Positions 43,078 to 52,090 of a stretch of DNA of 64,000 nucleotides are shown here, piece after piece. The DNA is from Bradyrhizobium sp. CCGE-LA001 (GTDB lineage: Bacteria > Pseudomonadota > Alphaproteobacteria > Rhizobiales > Xanthobacteraceae). The notes under the pieces are model-generated. The model worked only from the letters and a program-made list of their open reading frames with translations, was not told the DNA's origin and made no database searches. Position 1 is the stretch's first letter. Each line of letters starts with the position of its first letter. The translations under genes and the position numbers were made by a program. The stretch spans positions 7,619,501 to 7,683,500 of the forward strand of contig NZ_CP013949.1 in the NCBI RefSeq assembly GCF_000296215.2, given 5' to 3'.

Positions 43078-44268
43078 TCACTTCGTCAGCGGGCAGCCGC
43101 TCTCCTTGGCGGTGAAGAAGGCCTTGTCGCCGGGGACGGTGGCGAGCAGCTTGTAATAGTCCCAGGGCTTCTTCGATTCGGAGGGCTTCTTGACCTCGAA
43201 CAGATACATGTCGTGGACCATGCGGCCGTTCTCGAGCACCTTGCCACCTTGCGCGAAGTCGTCGTCGACCGGCAGCTCCTTCAGCTTCTTGGCGACGGCA
43301 TCCGGATCCTTGGTGCCGGCGGCCTTCACCGCCTTGAGATAGCTCAGCGTCGCCGAATAGGTGCCGGCCTGGATCATGTTCGGCATCCGCCCCGTGCGCT
43401 TGAGGAAGCGCTCCCCGAGATTGCGCGACCTGTCGTTGACGTCCCAGTAGTAGGCTTCGGTCAGCACCAGGCCCTGCGCGGCCTGCAAGCCGAGGCCGTT
43501 GACCTCGGCAAGCGTCATCAGGAGGCCCGCGAGCTTCTGGCCGCCGGCGACGATGCCGAACTCGGAGGCCTGCTTGATCGAGTTGGTGGTGTCGAGGCCG
43601 GCATTGGCGAGGCCGACGATCTTCGCCTTCGAGCTCTGCGCCTGGAGCAAGAAGGAGGAGAAGTCCGAGGAGTTGAGCGGCACGCGCACCGAGCCGACCA
43701 CCTTGCCGCCATTGGCGGTGACGATCTCGCTGGTGTCTTTTTCCAGCGCATAGCCGAAGGCGTAGTCGGCGGTCAGGAAGAACCAGGTGTCGCCGCCGGC
43801 CTTGGTCAGCGCACCGCCAGTGCCGACGCCGAGCGCGCGGGTGTCGTAGGCCCAGTGGAAGCCATAGGGCTGGCAAGCATCGCCTGTCAGACGCGAGGTC
43901 GCGGCGCCGACGACGATGTCGATCTTCTTCTTTTCCTTGGACAGCTCGTGGATCGCGAGCGCAACCGAGGAGGTCGTCAGCTCCGTGATCATGTCGACGT
44001 TCTCGACGTCGTACCAGCGCCGCGCGATCGAGGCGGCGAGATCCGGCTTGTTCTGGTGGTCGGCGGTGACGAGCTCGATCTTCTGGCCGAGCACCTCGCC
44101 GCCAAAATCCTCGATGGCCATCTTGGCGGCCTCGACCGACCATTTGCCGCCGTAATCGGCATAGACGCCGGACTGGTCGTTGAGGATGCCGATCTTGACG
44201 CCCTGCGCCGAGGCGGGAACCGCAATCAGTACGGCTGACGCCGCTGCGGCCCAAAGTGCTGATTTCAT
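43078..44268 (-). CDS. Branched-chain amino acid-type ABC transporter substrate-binding protein
   Basis: Periplasmic binding protein of 396 residues (LivK/type I fold) with a signal peptide ending PASA. VKIGILNDQSGVYADYGGKW, DHQNKPDLAASIARRW and YAFGYALEKD are typical. In rhizobia such proteins often bind aromatic acids or other non-amino-acid ligands, so the ligand is open. ATG 44268 has GGGAG upstream. No LivHMGF genes adjoin, making it a further orphan binding protein. Confidence 0.9.
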   Translation of the reverse strand: MKSALWAAAASAVLIAVPASAQGVKIGILNDQSGVYADYGGKWSVEAAKMAIEDFGGEVLGQKIELVTADHQNKPDLAASIARRWYDVENVDMITELTTSSVALAIHELSKEKKKIDIVVGAATSRLTGDACQPYGFHWAYDTRALGVGTGGALTKAGGDTWFFLTADYAFGYALEKDTSEIVTANGGKVVGSVRVPLNSSDFSSFLLQAQSSKAKIVGLANAGLDTTNSIKQASEFGIVAGGQKLAGLLMTLAEVNGLGLQAAQGLVLTEAYYWDVNDRSRNLGERFLKRTGRMPNMIQAGTYSATLSYLKAVKAAGTKDPDAVAKKLKELPVDDDFAQGGKVLENGRMVHDMYLFEVKKPSESKKPWDYYKLLATVPGDKAFFTAKESGCPLTK

Positions 44269-44389
44269 ATGTTTAACTCCCAGCAGTCTTCTGTGAAATC
44301 GCGCGGATAGTAGTGAAGAACCCCGCACGTGCCCATCGATTTCATGTTGGTCGTTAGTATGGAGGGTGGGCGCTAAATCCTCGGCTCTG

Positions 44390-44432
44390 GTCCCGGACAA
44401 GCACGCCCTCAAGCGCGCGCCGATCCGGGACG
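44390..44432. repeat. Degenerate palindrome GTCCCGGAC...TCCGGGACGAC
   Basis: Imperfect arms GGTCCCGGA and TCCGGGACG in the gap between two minus-strand genes. It looks like a worn copy of one of the local repeat families. Confidence 0.5.
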
Positions 44433-44473
44433 ACGGCGGAGAGTGGTGCGCGATTGTGGCCGTCTGACCGTCG

Positions 44474-47400
44474 TCATCCCACCGCCGCCGGCTTGTCCCT
44501 GCGTCCCTCGGCCAGGTTCCGCACCACCACATAGAAGATCGGTGTGAACAGAAGCCCGAACAGGGTGACGCCGATCATGCCGAAGAACACCGCGACGCCG
44601 ACGGCCTGCCGCATTTCGGAGCCGGAGCCGCTCGAGATCACCAGCGGCAGCACGCCGAGGATGAAGGCGAAGGACGTCATCAGGATCGGCCGCAGGCGCA
44701 GGCGACAGGCCTCGATCACGGCCTCCAGCCGCGACTTGCCCTCGTTCTCGATATCGCGCGCGAACTCGACGATCAGGATCGCGTTCTTGGCCGCCAGCCC
44801 CACCAGCACGACGAAGCCGATCTGGGTGAGGATGTTGACGTCCTGGCCCATGATGCGCACGCCGACGGTGGCGGCCAGCAGGCACATCGGCACGATCAGG
44901 ATCACCGCGAACGGCAAGGTCCAGCTGCCATATTGTGCGGCGAGCACGAGATAGACGAACAGCACGCAGATCGGGAACACGAGCAGACCCGCATTGCCGC
45001 CGGTAATCTGTTGATAGGACAGATCGGTCCATTCGAAGGTGAAGCCGCTCGGCAAGTTATCGTTCGCGAGCTGCTTGATGGTGTTGAGCGCGGTGGTCGA
45101 GCTGGTGCCCGGCGCGGGTTCGCCCTGCAGCTCGGACGCCGCATAGAGATTGTAACGCGCGACGCGGTCGGGGCCCGAGACGTCCTTGAACTCGACCACG
45201 CTGCCGAGCATCACCATGTCGCCGGAGGCGTTGCGCGTGCGCAGCCGCGCGAGGTCGCTCGGCTCCTTGCGGTAGGGGAAATCGGCCTGCGCCGTGACGT
45301 GATAGGTGCGGCCGAACAGGTTGAAGTCGTTGACATAGTTCGATCCGAAATAGGTCTGGATCGTTTCGTTGATGTTCGAGATGGGCACACCGAGCTTCTG
45401 CGCCTTGGTGCGGTCGATGTCGACGAAGAGCTGCGGCGTGTTGGCCGAGAACGGCGAGAACACCGTGGGGCCGAGCAGCAAGGGCGATTTGCGCGCCGCG
45501 GCGACCAGCTCGTCGGTCGCGGCCGCGAGCATTTCGGGCCCGCGACCCTGGCGATCCTGGATGCGGATGGTGAAGCCGCCGCCGGTGCCGATGCCAGGCA
45601 CGGCCGGCGGCGGAATCACGATGATGAAGGCGCCCTGGATCGCGGACAGGCGCTTGCGCAGCTCGACCGTGATGGCGTTCGCAGACAATCCCTTCTTCAT
45701 TCGCGCCTCGGGCTCGTCGAACACCGGAAACAGCGCCGCCGCATTGCCGGCCTGGGTGCGCGTCGCGCCGGAGAAGCCGGCAAAGGCCGCGACGCGGACG
45801 ATGCCCGGCGTATCCAGCGAGATCCGCTCGATCTCGCGCACGACCTCGGTGGTGCGCGCCAGTGAGGCCGCGCCGGGCAATTGCACGGATATGATGACGT
45901 AGCCGCGATCCTGCGCGGGTATGAAGCCCTGCGGCGTCGTCACGAGCAGCCAGCCGGCGCTGCCGATCAGAACGACGTAGACCAGGAGCATCACGACGGA
46001 GTGCCGGATCACGAAATTGGCGAGACCGGCATAACCGTGCGCCAACCGGTCGAACACTCGGTTGAACACGCCCGTAAAGGCGTTCCAGCCGCGCGCAATG
46101 ACATTCCAGGCGGCGGGCGGTCTCTTCTCCTCGTGCGGGGTGAGGATCAGCGATGCCAGTGCCGGCGACAGCGTCAACGAGCAGAAGCAGGAGATCGCGG
46201 TCGCAACCGCGATCGTGACGGCGAATTGCTGGAAGAACTGCCCGGAAATGCCGCCGAGGAATGCGGTCGGCACGAACACCGCGCAGAGCACCAACGCGAT
46301 CGAGACCAGCGCGCTGCCGACCTCTTCCATCGTCTTCAGCGCGGCGTCGCGCCGGCTCATGCCGTGCTCGAGGTGGCGCTCGACATTCTCCACCACGACA
46401 ATGGCGTCGTCGACCACGATGCCGACGGCGAGCACGAGACCGAATAGCGTGAGATTGTTGATGGAGAAGCCCAGCGCCGCCATCACCGCGAACGTGCCGA
46501 CCAGCGAGACCGGGATGGCGATGATCGGAATGATCGCCGGCCGCCATCCCTGCAGGAACACCAGCACCACGATCACCACGAGCAGCATGGCCTCGTAGAT
46601 GGTCTTGATCAGCTCGTGGACGGACTGCGCGATGAACTCGGTCGGGTTGTAGCCGATATTGTAGTCGAGACCCCTGGGGAAGCTCTCCTTGAGAGTCGTC
46701 ATGGTGTCCGAGATATTCTTGGCCGTCGCGAGCGCGTTCGACCCCGGCCGCTGCGTCACCAGCATGGCAACCGCGGATTTCCGCAGCAGGAAGCTGTTCG
46801 TGCTGTAGGACAAGGCCCCGAGCTCGATGCGGGCAACGTCGCGCAGGCGCACGATCCGGCCGTCTGAGCCCGCCTTGATCAGGATGTCCTCGAACTGCTT
46901 CTGATCCTTCAAGCGGCCCGTGAAGGTGAGGTTCGGCTGGAAGGCGCGGTCGGCGATCGGCGGCTCGGCGATCTGGCCGCCCGCGATCTGCACGTTCTGG
47001 GCGCGGATCGCCGCCAGCACCTCGGCCGATGTCAGGCCGAGATTGGCGATGCGGTCGGGATCGAGCCACAGTCGCATCGAATAGTCGCGCGCGCCGAAGA
47101 TCTGGATGTCGCCGACGCCGTCGAGGCGCAAGAGCTGGTCGCGGACTTGAAGCAGCGCATAGTTGGAGATGTAGAGCTGGTCGAAGGTGTCGTCCGGCGA
47201 CAGCATGAACACGACCATCAGGATGTCGGGCGAGTTCTTGCGCGTGGTGACGCCGTTGCGCTGCACTTCCTCCGGCAGGCGCGGCTGCGCGATGGCGACG
47301 CGGTTCTGTACCAGCACCTGGGCCTTGTCGAGATCGGTGCCGAGCTTGAAGGTGACGGTGATGGTGAGCTGGCCGTTCGAGGTGGCCTGGCTGTAGAGAT

Positions 47401-47635
47401 ACAGCATGTCCTCGACGCCGTTGATCTCCTGCTCGATCGGAGCTGCGACCGTGTCGGACACGGTCTGCGCGGAGGCGCCGGGGTATTGCGTGGTGACGAC
47501 GACCGTCGGCGGCACCACTTGCGGATATTCGGAGACCGGCAGCGTGGTGTAGGCCAGCGCGCCGACGATCAAGAGCACGATCGACAGCACCATCGCCAGG
47601 ATGGGCTGGTTGATGGAGAGACGGCCAAGATTCAT
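44474..47635 (-). CDS. RND efflux pump inner-membrane subunit, HAE1 family
   Basis: Proton-driven pump of 1053 residues, the normal AcrB/MexB length. QPILAMVLSIVLLIVGALAYTTLPVSEYPQ is TM1. Central LVLAVGIVVDDAIVVVENVERH contains the paired Asp residues for proton relay in TM4, and TLSPALASLIL follows in TM6. The second half repeats the plan (GLAAKNAILIVEFARD has the conserved Lys in TM10). It overlaps the adaptor gene by four bases. No outer-membrane channel is present, so it must use one encoded elsewhere. Confidence 0.95.
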   Translation of the reverse strand: MNLGRLSINQPILAMVLSIVLLIVGALAYTTLPVSEYPQVVPPTVVVTTQYPGASAQTVSDTVAAPIEQEINGVEDMLYLYSQATSNGQLTITVTFKLGTDLDKAQVLVQNRVAIAQPRLPEEVQRNGVTTRKNSPDILMVVFMLSPDDTFDQLYISNYALLQVRDQLLRLDGVGDIQIFGARDYSMRLWLDPDRIANLGLTSAEVLAAIRAQNVQIAGGQIAEPPIADRAFQPNLTFTGRLKDQKQFEDILIKAGSDGRIVRLRDVARIELGALSYSTNSFLLRKSAVAMLVTQRPGSNALATAKNISDTMTTLKESFPRGLDYNIGYNPTEFIAQSVHELIKTIYEAMLLVVIVVLVFLQGWRPAIIPIIAIPVSLVGTFAVMAALGFSINNLTLFGLVLAVGIVVDDAIVVVENVERHLEHGMSRRDAALKTMEEVGSALVSIALVLCAVFVPTAFLGGISGQFFQQFAVTIAVATAISCFCSLTLSPALASLILTPHEEKRPPAAWNVIARGWNAFTGVFNRVFDRLAHGYAGLANFVIRHSVVMLLVYVVLIGSAGWLLVTTPQGFIPAQDRGYVIISVQLPGAASLARTTEVVREIERISLDTPGIVRVAAFAGFSGATRTQAGNAAALFPVFDEPEARMKKGLSANAITVELRKRLSAIQGAFIIVIPPPAVPGIGTGGGFTIRIQDRQGRGPEMLAAATDELVAAARKSPLLLGPTVFSPFSANTPQLFVDIDRTKAQKLGVPISNINETIQTYFGSNYVNDFNLFGRTYHVTAQADFPYRKEPSDLARLRTRNASGDMVMLGSVVEFKDVSGPDRVARYNLYAASELQGEPAPGTSSTTALNTIKQLANDNLPSGFTFEWTDLSYQQITGGNAGLLVFPICVLFVYLVLAAQYGSWTLPFAVILIVPMCLLAATVGVRIMGQDVNILTQIGFVVLVGLAAKNAILIVEFARDIENEGKSRLEAVIEACRLRLRPILMTSFAFILGVLPLVISSGSGSEMRQAVGVAVFFGMIGVTLFGLLFTPIFYVVVRNLAEGRRDKPAAVG

Positions 47636-48837
47636 GACTTGCCACCGGCCGGGGCTTGCGCGGTCTGCGGGGCGACCTTGGCGCCGACACGGGCGCGCTG
47701 GATGCCGTTGACGATGACGCGGTCCTCCGCCTTCAAGCCTTCGCGGATCACGCGCAGGCCGTCGTCGAGCGGCCCGAGCACCACGGGACGCGCCTCGACA
47801 GTGTCATCAGGTTTGACCACGAACACGATCTTGCGGGACTGATCGGTCGCGATCGCAGCGTCGGGGATCAGCAGCGCCTCGTAGGGCGCGCTGCCGATCA
47901 GACGGACGCGACCGAACTGGCCGGGCAGGATCGAGAGGTCGGTGTTCTTGACCACGGCGCGGCTGCGCAACGTGCCGGTCGAGACGTCGAGGCGGTTGTC
48001 GAGGAAGTTGACGGCGCCCTCACGCGACGGCTTGGTCTCGCCTGCCAACGTTACCTGCACCGGATTTGCGGTGTCGCGCGAGCTTGGGCGCCGTCCTTCG
48101 AACCACAGCTTGCTGTATTTGATGAAGGTCGCCTCATCCATGTCGAAATAGATGTAGATCGGATCCAGCGTGACGATCGACGTCAGCAATGTCGACGTTC
48201 CGCTATCGCTGCCCTGCACGAGGTTGCCGGGGCTGACGAGGTGGCGGCTGACGCGGCCGGTCAGCGGCGCCGTGACGTGCGTGAACTCGATGTTGAGCTT
48301 GGCGGCCTTCAGCGCGCCCTCGGCCTGCTTCTCGGCAGCGTGCGCGGCCTGCAAAGCCTGGCGGCGCTGATCGACGACCTGCTCGGAGACCGCGCTGGTC
48401 TGCACCAGGCTGAGGCCGCGATCGAGCTCGCGCTTGGCAAGCTCGACCTTGGCGCGCGCGTCGGAGAGCTGCCCTTCCGCCTGCGCGGCGACGGCTTCGA
48501 ACGGACGCGGGTCGATCACGTAGAGCAGATCGCCCTGCCGCACGATGGCGCCATCCTGGAATTCGACCGAATTGACGAAGCCGCCGACCCGCGGGCGCAC
48601 CTGCACCTCCTCGACCGCCTCGAAGCGGCCGGTGTATTCGTCCCAATCGGTGACGGTGCGCTTGACCGGCTGGGCGACAGTGACTGGCGCCGGCGGCGGG
48701 GCGGCGGCCTGTGAGGCCGGTTTGTCGCAGCCCGCGAGCGCGAATGCCGCGATGAGGAGCCCGGCCATGGCGCCATGCCGCCACTGGACGAAGTCGTGCT
48801 TTTTGACAGGTCGCTCGCTTCCGTCCGGTCCGCCCAT
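47632..48837 (-). CDS. RND efflux periplasmic adaptor subunit (membrane fusion lipoprotein)
   Basis: Adaptor of 401 residues. The N-terminal lipoprotein signal ends ALAGC (Cys37), so it is anchored by lipid. VQVRPRVGGFVNSVEFQDGAIVRQGDLLYVIDPRPF is the lipoyl half, a coiled coil follows (about 110-185) and KLNIEFTHVTAPLTGRVSR closes the lipoyl domain. It joins the pump to an outer-membrane channel. ATG 48837 follows AGGACAGGG; the open frame runs to 48933. It is the first gene of the pump operon, with no regulator beside it. Confidence 0.94.
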   Translation of the reverse strand: MGGPDGSERPVKKHDFVQWRHGAMAGLLIAAFALAGCDKPASQAAAPPPAPVTVAQPVKRTVTDWDEYTGRFEAVEEVQVRPRVGGFVNSVEFQDGAIVRQGDLLYVIDPRPFEAVAAQAEGQLSDARAKVELAKRELDRGLSLVQTSAVSEQVVDQRRQALQAAHAAEKQAEGALKAAKLNIEFTHVTAPLTGRVSRHLVSPGNLVQGSDSGTSTLLTSIVTLDPIYIYFDMDEATFIKYSKLWFEGRRPSSRDTANPVQVTLAGETKPSREGAVNFLDNRLDVSTGTLRSRAVVKNTDLSILPGQFGRVRLIGSAPYEALLIPDAAIATDQSRKIVFVVKPDDTVEARPVVLGPLDDGLRVIREGLKAEDRVIVNGIQRARVGAKVAPQTAQAPAGGKS

Positions 48838-49125
48838 CCCTGTCCTCGCATCAAAAGCCGCGGCAAATGCAGGGTACGCGCCTGCTCGCGGGCGACACAA
48901 GATGGGCGGCAATGATGAACACTTCAAGACCAATGCGCGTGCAATGCTCCGCCGGGGCGCCTGACCGGATGGCGGGTTGACACGACTTGTTCGCCTCTCC
49001 TCGCCTGCGGGGGGACGGGCGGAGGAGAAGCAAGGGCGGATCAGCGTCTTCGCACATGACGGGCAAGGCGGCCTCGGCTAGGATACTCCAACAAAAACAA
49101 GAGGAATTGTCCGGGGAGGACAGGC

Positions 49126-50280
49126 GTGCACCAGGGACGTGTCGTTTACGGCGCGATCGAGGAGGTCGTGTTCGGCCATCCGGCAGCCGAGGCCATCGTG
49201 GCGCAGATGGACCGGCTGGGAACGCGCCGCGCCTTCCTGATGGTCTCCGGCACGCTCAACCGGCAGACCGACGAGATCACAAGAATCAAGCAGGCGCTCG
49301 GCGCACGCTGCGCCGGACTGTTCGACGCGATGCCGGCGCACACGCCGCGCGAAGCGGTGATCGCCGCCACTCGCGCGGCGCGCGAAGTTGACGCCGATCT
49401 GATCGTCACCGTCGGCGGCGGCTCCATCACCGACGGCGCCAAGGCGGTGCAACTCTGCCTTGCGAACGGCATCGACGACATCGAGGGTATCGACCGCATT
49501 CGCGTCCACAAGAGCGCCGCGCCGCAGATGAACGCACCCGTCGTGCGGCAGATCAGCGTGCCGACCACGATCGCCGGCGGCGAGTTCAGCGCGATCGCCG
49601 GCGTCACCGACCGAGCTGCGCATGTGAAGCAGATGCTGCGGCATCCGCTCACGGTGCCGCGGGCAACCATCCTCGACCCCGCCATCACCGTCCACACGCC
49701 GGAATGGCTGTTTCTATCGACCGGTATCCGCGCCGTCGACCACTGCGTGGAAGCGATCTGCTCGCGCGAGACGCATCCCTATGCCGACGCGCAATCGGTC
49801 AAGGGCCTCGCCATGCTCGGCGACGCGCTGCCGCGGGTGAAGGCGGACCCCGCCGATCTCGACGCGCGCATGGACGCGCAGATCGGCACCTGGCTGTCGA
49901 TGGGTGCGCTTTCCGCTGGCGTTCCCATGGGCGCGAGCCACGGCATCGGCTACGTGCTGGGCGGGGCCTTCGATGTCCCGCATGGCTACACCTCCTGCGT
50001 CATGCTGCCGGCGGTGATGCGCTGGAACGCGCGCGACAATGCCGAGCGCCAGATGATCGTCGCCGCCGCAATGGGCTATCCCGGCCGGAACGCGGCCGAT
50101 GTGCTCGATGCCTTCATCCGCTCGCTCGGCATGCCGCGCAGCCTCGCCGACGTCGGCGTGTCCCCGGAGCATTTCGATGGCATTGCGGAACAAGCGATGC
50201 GCACGAACTGGATTCCGCGAAATCCGCGCAGGATCGAGGGCCCCGCCGATGTGCGCGAAATCCTACTTCTTGCCGCATGA
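49126..50280 (+). CDS. Iron-containing alcohol dehydrogenase, maleylacetate reductase type
   Basis: NAD(P)-dependent enzyme of 384 residues. ADLIVTVGGGSITDGAKAV is the nucleotide-binding motif, and ISVPTTIAGGEFS follows. AVDHCVEAICS, SHGIGYVLGG and DVPHGYTS carry the metal-site histidines. The text is nearest to maleylacetate reductases, which act late in resorcinol or chloroaromatic breakdown, but the substrate may differ. GTG 49126 has GGGGAGGA upstream. It begins a run of genes through 57572. Confidence 0.88.
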   Translation: MHQGRVVYGAIEEVVFGHPAAEAIVAQMDRLGTRRAFLMVSGTLNRQTDEITRIKQALGARCAGLFDAMPAHTPREAVIAATRAAREVDADLIVTVGGGSITDGAKAVQLCLANGIDDIEGIDRIRVHKSAAPQMNAPVVRQISVPTTIAGGEFSAIAGVTDRAAHVKQMLRHPLTVPRATILDPAITVHTPEWLFLSTGIRAVDHCVEAICSRETHPYADAQSVKGLAMLGDALPRVKADPADLDARMDAQIGTWLSMGALSAGVPMGASHGIGYVLGGAFDVPHGYTSCVMLPAVMRWNARDNAERQMIVAAAMGYPGRNAADVLDAFIRSLGMPRSLADVGVSPEHFDGIAEQAMRTNWIPRNPRRIEGPADVREILLLAA

Positions 50281-50298
50281 TTCCAAGCCGGAGGACTG

Positions 50299-51849
50299 AT
50301 GTACCCAGGTCAGCATGCCCGCCTACGCCCGCTCCAGCCCGCCTTCATCATGGCTTCGACGGGCGAGGCCGTCACCTATCGCGAGCTGGAGGCGCGCAGT
50401 AACCGTCTCGCGCATCTGTTCCGGAAGCACGGCCTGAAGCGGCTCGATCATTACTCGATCTTCATGGAGAACAATGCGCGCTATCTGGAAGCCTGCGGCG
50501 CGGGCGAGCGGTCCGGCCTCTACTACACCTGCATCAACTCGTTCCTGACGCCGGGCGAGCTCGCCTATCTCCTGGTCAACAGCCAGTCCAGGATCCTGAT
50601 CACGTCGGTGGCCAAGCTCGACATCGCGCGCGAGGCGATCCAGGCCTGTCCCGAGGTCAAGCTCTGCATCGTCGCCGATGGCCCCGGCGAGAGCGACCGC
50701 ATCGTCGGCCTTGCCGAGGTGACCGCCGGCCTGCCGGCGACGCACATCGCCGACGAATGGCTCGGCACTGCCATGCTCTATTCGTCGGGCACGACCGGAC
50801 GGCCCAAGGGCATTCTGCGGCCGCTGCCCGAGGAGCCGCCGACGCACAATCTGCCGCTGTTCGATTTCCTGACCAAGCTCTGGCACTATCGCGAGGGCAT
50901 GGTCTATCTGTCGCCGGCCCCGCTCTATCATTCCGCGCCGCAGGCGGCCGTGAATCTCACGATCCGCATGGGCGGCACCGTGATCATCATGGAGAGCTTC
51001 GATCCCGAGCGCTACCTTCAGCTCGTCCAGCAATGGGGCATCACCCACACCCAGCTGGTGCCGACGATGTTCTCGCGCATGTTGAAGCTGCCGGAGGAGG
51101 TGCGAAGCCGCTACGACCTGTCCTCGCTCGAAATCGCGATCCACGCCGCTGCGCCCTGCCCGGCCCTGGTCAAGGACGACATGATCAAATGGTGGGGACC
51201 GATCATCCACGAATATTACGGCGCGACCGAAGGGCTGGGCTTCACCGCCTGCAACAGCGAGGAATGGCTCGCCCATCGCGGCACTGTCGGCAAGGTGCTG
51301 CTCGGCGATCTCCATATTCTCGACGAGAACATGCAGGCGTGTCCGACCGGCTCGCCCGGCCAGGTCTGGTTCAAGACCGCCACGCCGTTTGAGTATTTCA
51401 ACGATCCCGAGAAGACCAAGGAGGCGCGCTCGGCCGACGGCAGCATGAGCACGGTCGGCGACGTCGGCTATGTTGACGAGGACCGCTTCCTCTACCTCAC
51501 CGACCGCGCCACCTTCATGATCATCTCGGGTGGGGTGAACATCTATCCGCAGGAGTGCGAGAATCTGCTGATCACCCATCCGAAGGTCGCCGATGCCGCC
51601 GTGTTCGGCGTGCCCAATCCCGACCTCGGTGAAGAGGTGAAGGCGGTGGTGCAGCCGATGTCCGGCGTTGTGCCGGGCCCCGCGCTCGCGGAAGAGTTGA
51701 TCGCGTTCTGCGCCAAATCGCTGTCGCGACAGAAAGTGCCGCGCTCGATCGACTTCGAGAAGGAACTGCCGCGACTGCCGACGGGGAAGCTCTACAAGAG
51801 GCTGCTCAGGGATCGCTATTGGGGGAACAAGGCGTCGCGGATCGTGTGA
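50299..51849 (+). CDS. Acyl-CoA synthetase (AMP-forming), ANL superfamily
   Basis: Ligase of 516 residues that activates a carboxylic acid as CoA thioester. AMLYSSGTTGRPKGI is the P-loop-like A3 motif, HEYYGATEGLGF the A5 motif, and VGDVGYVDEDRFLYLTDR the A7/A8 hinge. LPRLPTGKLYKRLLRD contains the catalytic Lys (A10). CoA is therefore likely the acceptor. Substrate range (fatty, aromatic or bile-type acids) is unknown. ATG 50299 has CGGAGGA upstream and lies 18 bases after the reductase gene. Confidence 0.92.
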   Translation: MYPGQHARLRPLQPAFIMASTGEAVTYRELEARSNRLAHLFRKHGLKRLDHYSIFMENNARYLEACGAGERSGLYYTCINSFLTPGELAYLLVNSQSRILITSVAKLDIAREAIQACPEVKLCIVADGPGESDRIVGLAEVTAGLPATHIADEWLGTAMLYSSGTTGRPKGILRPLPEEPPTHNLPLFDFLTKLWHYREGMVYLSPAPLYHSAPQAAVNLTIRMGGTVIIMESFDPERYLQLVQQWGITHTQLVPTMFSRMLKLPEEVRSRYDLSSLEIAIHAAAPCPALVKDDMIKWWGPIIHEYYGATEGLGFTACNSEEWLAHRGTVGKVLLGDLHILDENMQACPTGSPGQVWFKTATPFEYFNDPEKTKEARSADGSMSTVGDVGYVDEDRFLYLTDRATFMIISGGVNIYPQECENLLITHPKVADAAVFGVPNPDLGEEVKAVVQPMSGVVPGPALAEELIAFCAKSLSRQKVPRSIDFEKELPRLPTGKLYKRLLRDRYWGNKASRIV

Positions 51850-51884
51850 GGGGCCATCGACAGATTCAGTGTGGTCTCGGCCTA

Positions 51885-51900
51885 GCGCGCAATTGCGCGC
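51885..51900. repeat. Perfect 16-base palindrome GCGCGCAATTGCGCGC
   Basis: A self-complementary 16-mer 36 bases after the synthetase stop, within CGGCC...GGCCGG arms. It probably ends the transcript or is a remnant of a palindromic repeat. The rest of the 51850-52090 gap shows no gene. Confidence 0.4.
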
Positions 51901-52090
51901 AGGGGCCGGGATCCATGCGTGATCCTCCCCTTCGCACCTGCACTCTCACATGACGGAAGCGTGAAACCCCGCGGCCATCCGTCATCCGAATTGTCGAGGC
52001 TTCCTGCGGACTTGCCCGTTGCCTCGCTCCACCTGTCTCGCTATCGTCTGACAAACAGGCCGCAAAGGCCGTTGTCCAGGGAGGATGAGC

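Noticed and set aside
45057..47690. Open frame of 877 codons on the same strand as the RND pump but in another frame
   Set aside because: Out-of-frame shadow of the pump gene; no membrane segments or motifs.
51885..51900. GCGCGCAATTGCGCGC as an operator for the downstream importer
   Set aside because: It is closer to the synthetase stop (36 bases) than to the importer start (190 bases), and looks like a repeat or terminator remnant.
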